A DNA stretch of 24,752 nucleotides from a virus. Location: the IMG/VR virus record IMGVR_UViG_3300030099_000952, positions 5,182 to 29,933 of that record; one strand, written 5' to 3'. This document shows positions 24,277 to 24,752 of the stretch, piece by piece (within the stretch, counting starts at the first letter, position 1; each line of letters starts with the position of its first letter). The position numbers and the translations under genes are program-made. The notes under the pieces were generated by a model. It ran no database searches and had not been told where the DNA came from. It was given only the letters and a program-made list of their open reading frames with translations.

Positions 24277-24609
24277 AGAGGCAGCAGGACTAAAACTAGA
24301 ACTAGCTTCACTAGGGGCAGATGTACCGTAAGCGTTAATAGCCCACACTTTAGCGGTGTAAGACGTACCATTAGATAAACTACTTACAACAATAGGAGAA
24401 GATGTGCCTGTGTTAGAACCTGCACTATAGTTATCACCACTTGAAGAAACCTGTGCAACAAACCCTGTAATAGCAGATGTACCTGTATCAGTAGGTGCAG
24501 TAAATGCTACACTTACCTGTGCATCACTTGCAGTAGGTGTAACATCTGTAGGTGGATCAGGTGCATCTAATCCATCAGTGCCTATAAAACCACCGTTGTA
24601 TCTGGGCAT
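23392..24609 (-). CDS. Fibronectin type III plus kelch-like six-repeat tail protein, 405 aa
   Basis: Residues about 17-108 form an FN3 domain (APDPPTDVTPTASDAQVSVA, ITGFVAQVSSSGDNY, SYTAKVWAINAYGTSAPS). Six kelch-like units follow, starting at R112, R163, R212, R260, R308 and R355, each with R-x-hydrophobic-x-GGG, an E/D-Y-hydrophobic-T strand, and TGNATDFGDLTVAR. The last ends in a half unit (NASGGLQ). FN3 domains in phage virion proteins commonly serve as surface spacers or carbohydrate contacts. Repeats 4-6 are the most alike, suggesting recent duplication. It begins with MPRYNGG, like its paralogue's MPNYNGV. AAAGG precedes the ATG at moderate distance. Confidence 0.8.
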   Translation of the reverse strand: MPRYNGGFIGTDGLDAPDPPTDVTPTASDAQVSVAFTAPTDTGTSAITGFVAQVSSSGDNYSAGSNTGTSSPIVVSSLSNGTSYTAKVWAINAYGTSAPSEASSSFSPAASRALFYGGLEITTGNSLDTVDYITPATLGNATDFGNLSNSRHYISGAFGSTTRSVVGGGAPSGGGYVNIIEYFTYATLGNATDFGDLLAATGNGSGASNATRGLVAGGLIPSYSNVIEYVTIASTGNSTDFGDRTVATAYASGGVASPTRAVFGGGYDAGGNSNMMDYVTIASTGNATDFGDLTQARYGNGAVNSSTRGVFGGGYTSSAQNTLDYITIASTGNATDFGDLTVARHYFDGASTNTRGIFGGGLGGPVTNTMDYITIASTGNAQDFGDLTVARYAVNASCNASGGLQ

Positions 24610-24621
24610 TACTAATTACCT

Positions 24622-24752
24622 TTAGTCTACTAGAAGTTCGTAACTAACCAAGTATGTTAGATCACTGTTAGCAGAAGCTGTAACAGCGAGTAGATCTGTT
24701 TCGTCTAAATAAAATCCATTGTCTTTACCTACAACAACTAGAGTTGCATCAG
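24622..24752 (-). CDS. C-terminal end of an unidentified protein (truncated by window end)
   Basis: On the minus strand an open frame enters from the window edge and ends with TAA at 24622-24624. The 42 visible residues include VVVGKDNGFYLDETDLL and SDLTYLVSYELLVD. The pattern is beta-rich and acidic. It ends 12 bases before the ATG of the FN3 protein, so it belongs to the same operon. The fragment is too short to identify; a virion or tail protein is likely by position. Confidence 0.6.
   Translation of the reverse strand, partial: DATLVVVGKDNGFYLDETDLLAVTASANSDLTYLVSYELLVD

Noticed and set aside
22436-24609. CRISPR-like periodicity (about 144 bases) in the tail genes
   Set aside because: The period is coding, imperfect and in frame, matching protein repeats of about 48 residues. 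There are no short repeats with unique spacers and no cas genes.
22436-24609. Variable region of a diversity-generating retroelement
   Set aside because: No reverse transcriptase and no adenine-biased template repeat are visible in the window.

Overview
The window looks like part of the genome of a marine double-stranded DNA phage of podovirus type. It is AT-leaning, dense with overlapping genes (many ATGA or TAATG stop/start overlaps) and contains no tRNA, rRNA or host housekeeping genes. Hallmarks are a DnaB-like helicase end, a family A DNA polymerase, a T7-type endonuclease I, a B12-dependent ribonucleotide reductase and a MazG-like protein, followed by a long virion/tail cluster. The polymerase carries a DnaJ-like CxxCxGxG zinc insertion. 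From memory, a polymerase of this kind marks the HMO-2011-type phages of marine alphaproteobacteria (SAR116 and relatives). That affiliation is an inference, and B12-RNR podoviruses of Rhodobacteraceae are the main alternative.

Layout. Bases 1-9966 are all on the plus strand. First comes the helicase C-terminus, then a run of six small genes (a four-helix DoxX-like membrane protein, two single-span membrane proteins, a Cys4 zinc-ribbon-like protein and two unknowns). DNA polymerase follows, then a probable ssDNA-binding protein, a RecB/Cas4-like nuclease, a small coiled-coil protein, endonuclease I, an unknown protein, a DUF3310 protein, a small unknown and class II RNR. The arm ends with a PD-(D/E)XK-like protein, an RMF-like small protein and MazG. 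Two near-consensus sigma-70 promoters (TTGACA, 17-base spacer, TATAAC) lie just upstream of the polymerase and ssDNA-binding protein genes. A strong hairpin at 9971-9993, with T-rich flanks on both sides, closes this arm and the opposing one.

Bases 10000-24752 are all on the minus strand. In transcription order (right to left) they hold the end of an unidentified protein, an FN3 plus six kelch-like repeat protein, a second six-repeat protein, a 677-residue protein of about six DUF7483-like repeats and a coiled-coil protein. Then come a small DUF6447-like protein, a DUF6127-like holin candidate, a 1159-residue Pro/Thr- and Gln/Asn/Ala-rich protein, two small proteins, a 362-residue protein and a 1262-residue protein. 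The last large proteins are candidates for internal or ejection proteins because of size, composition and position. No capsid, portal, terminase, integrase or RNA polymerase gene is visible here.

Together the plus-strand genes form a replication and nucleotide-supply programme: host DNA breakdown by the nucleases, dNTP production by RNR and trimming by MazG, then synthesis by helicase, polymerase and SSB. The minus-strand genes build adsorption and DNA-delivery parts. The most interesting signals are the zinc module at the polymerase thumb tip, where T7 carries its thioredoxin-binding domain; the pair of matching promoters; the RMF-like protein; and the set of repeat-built tail proteins.
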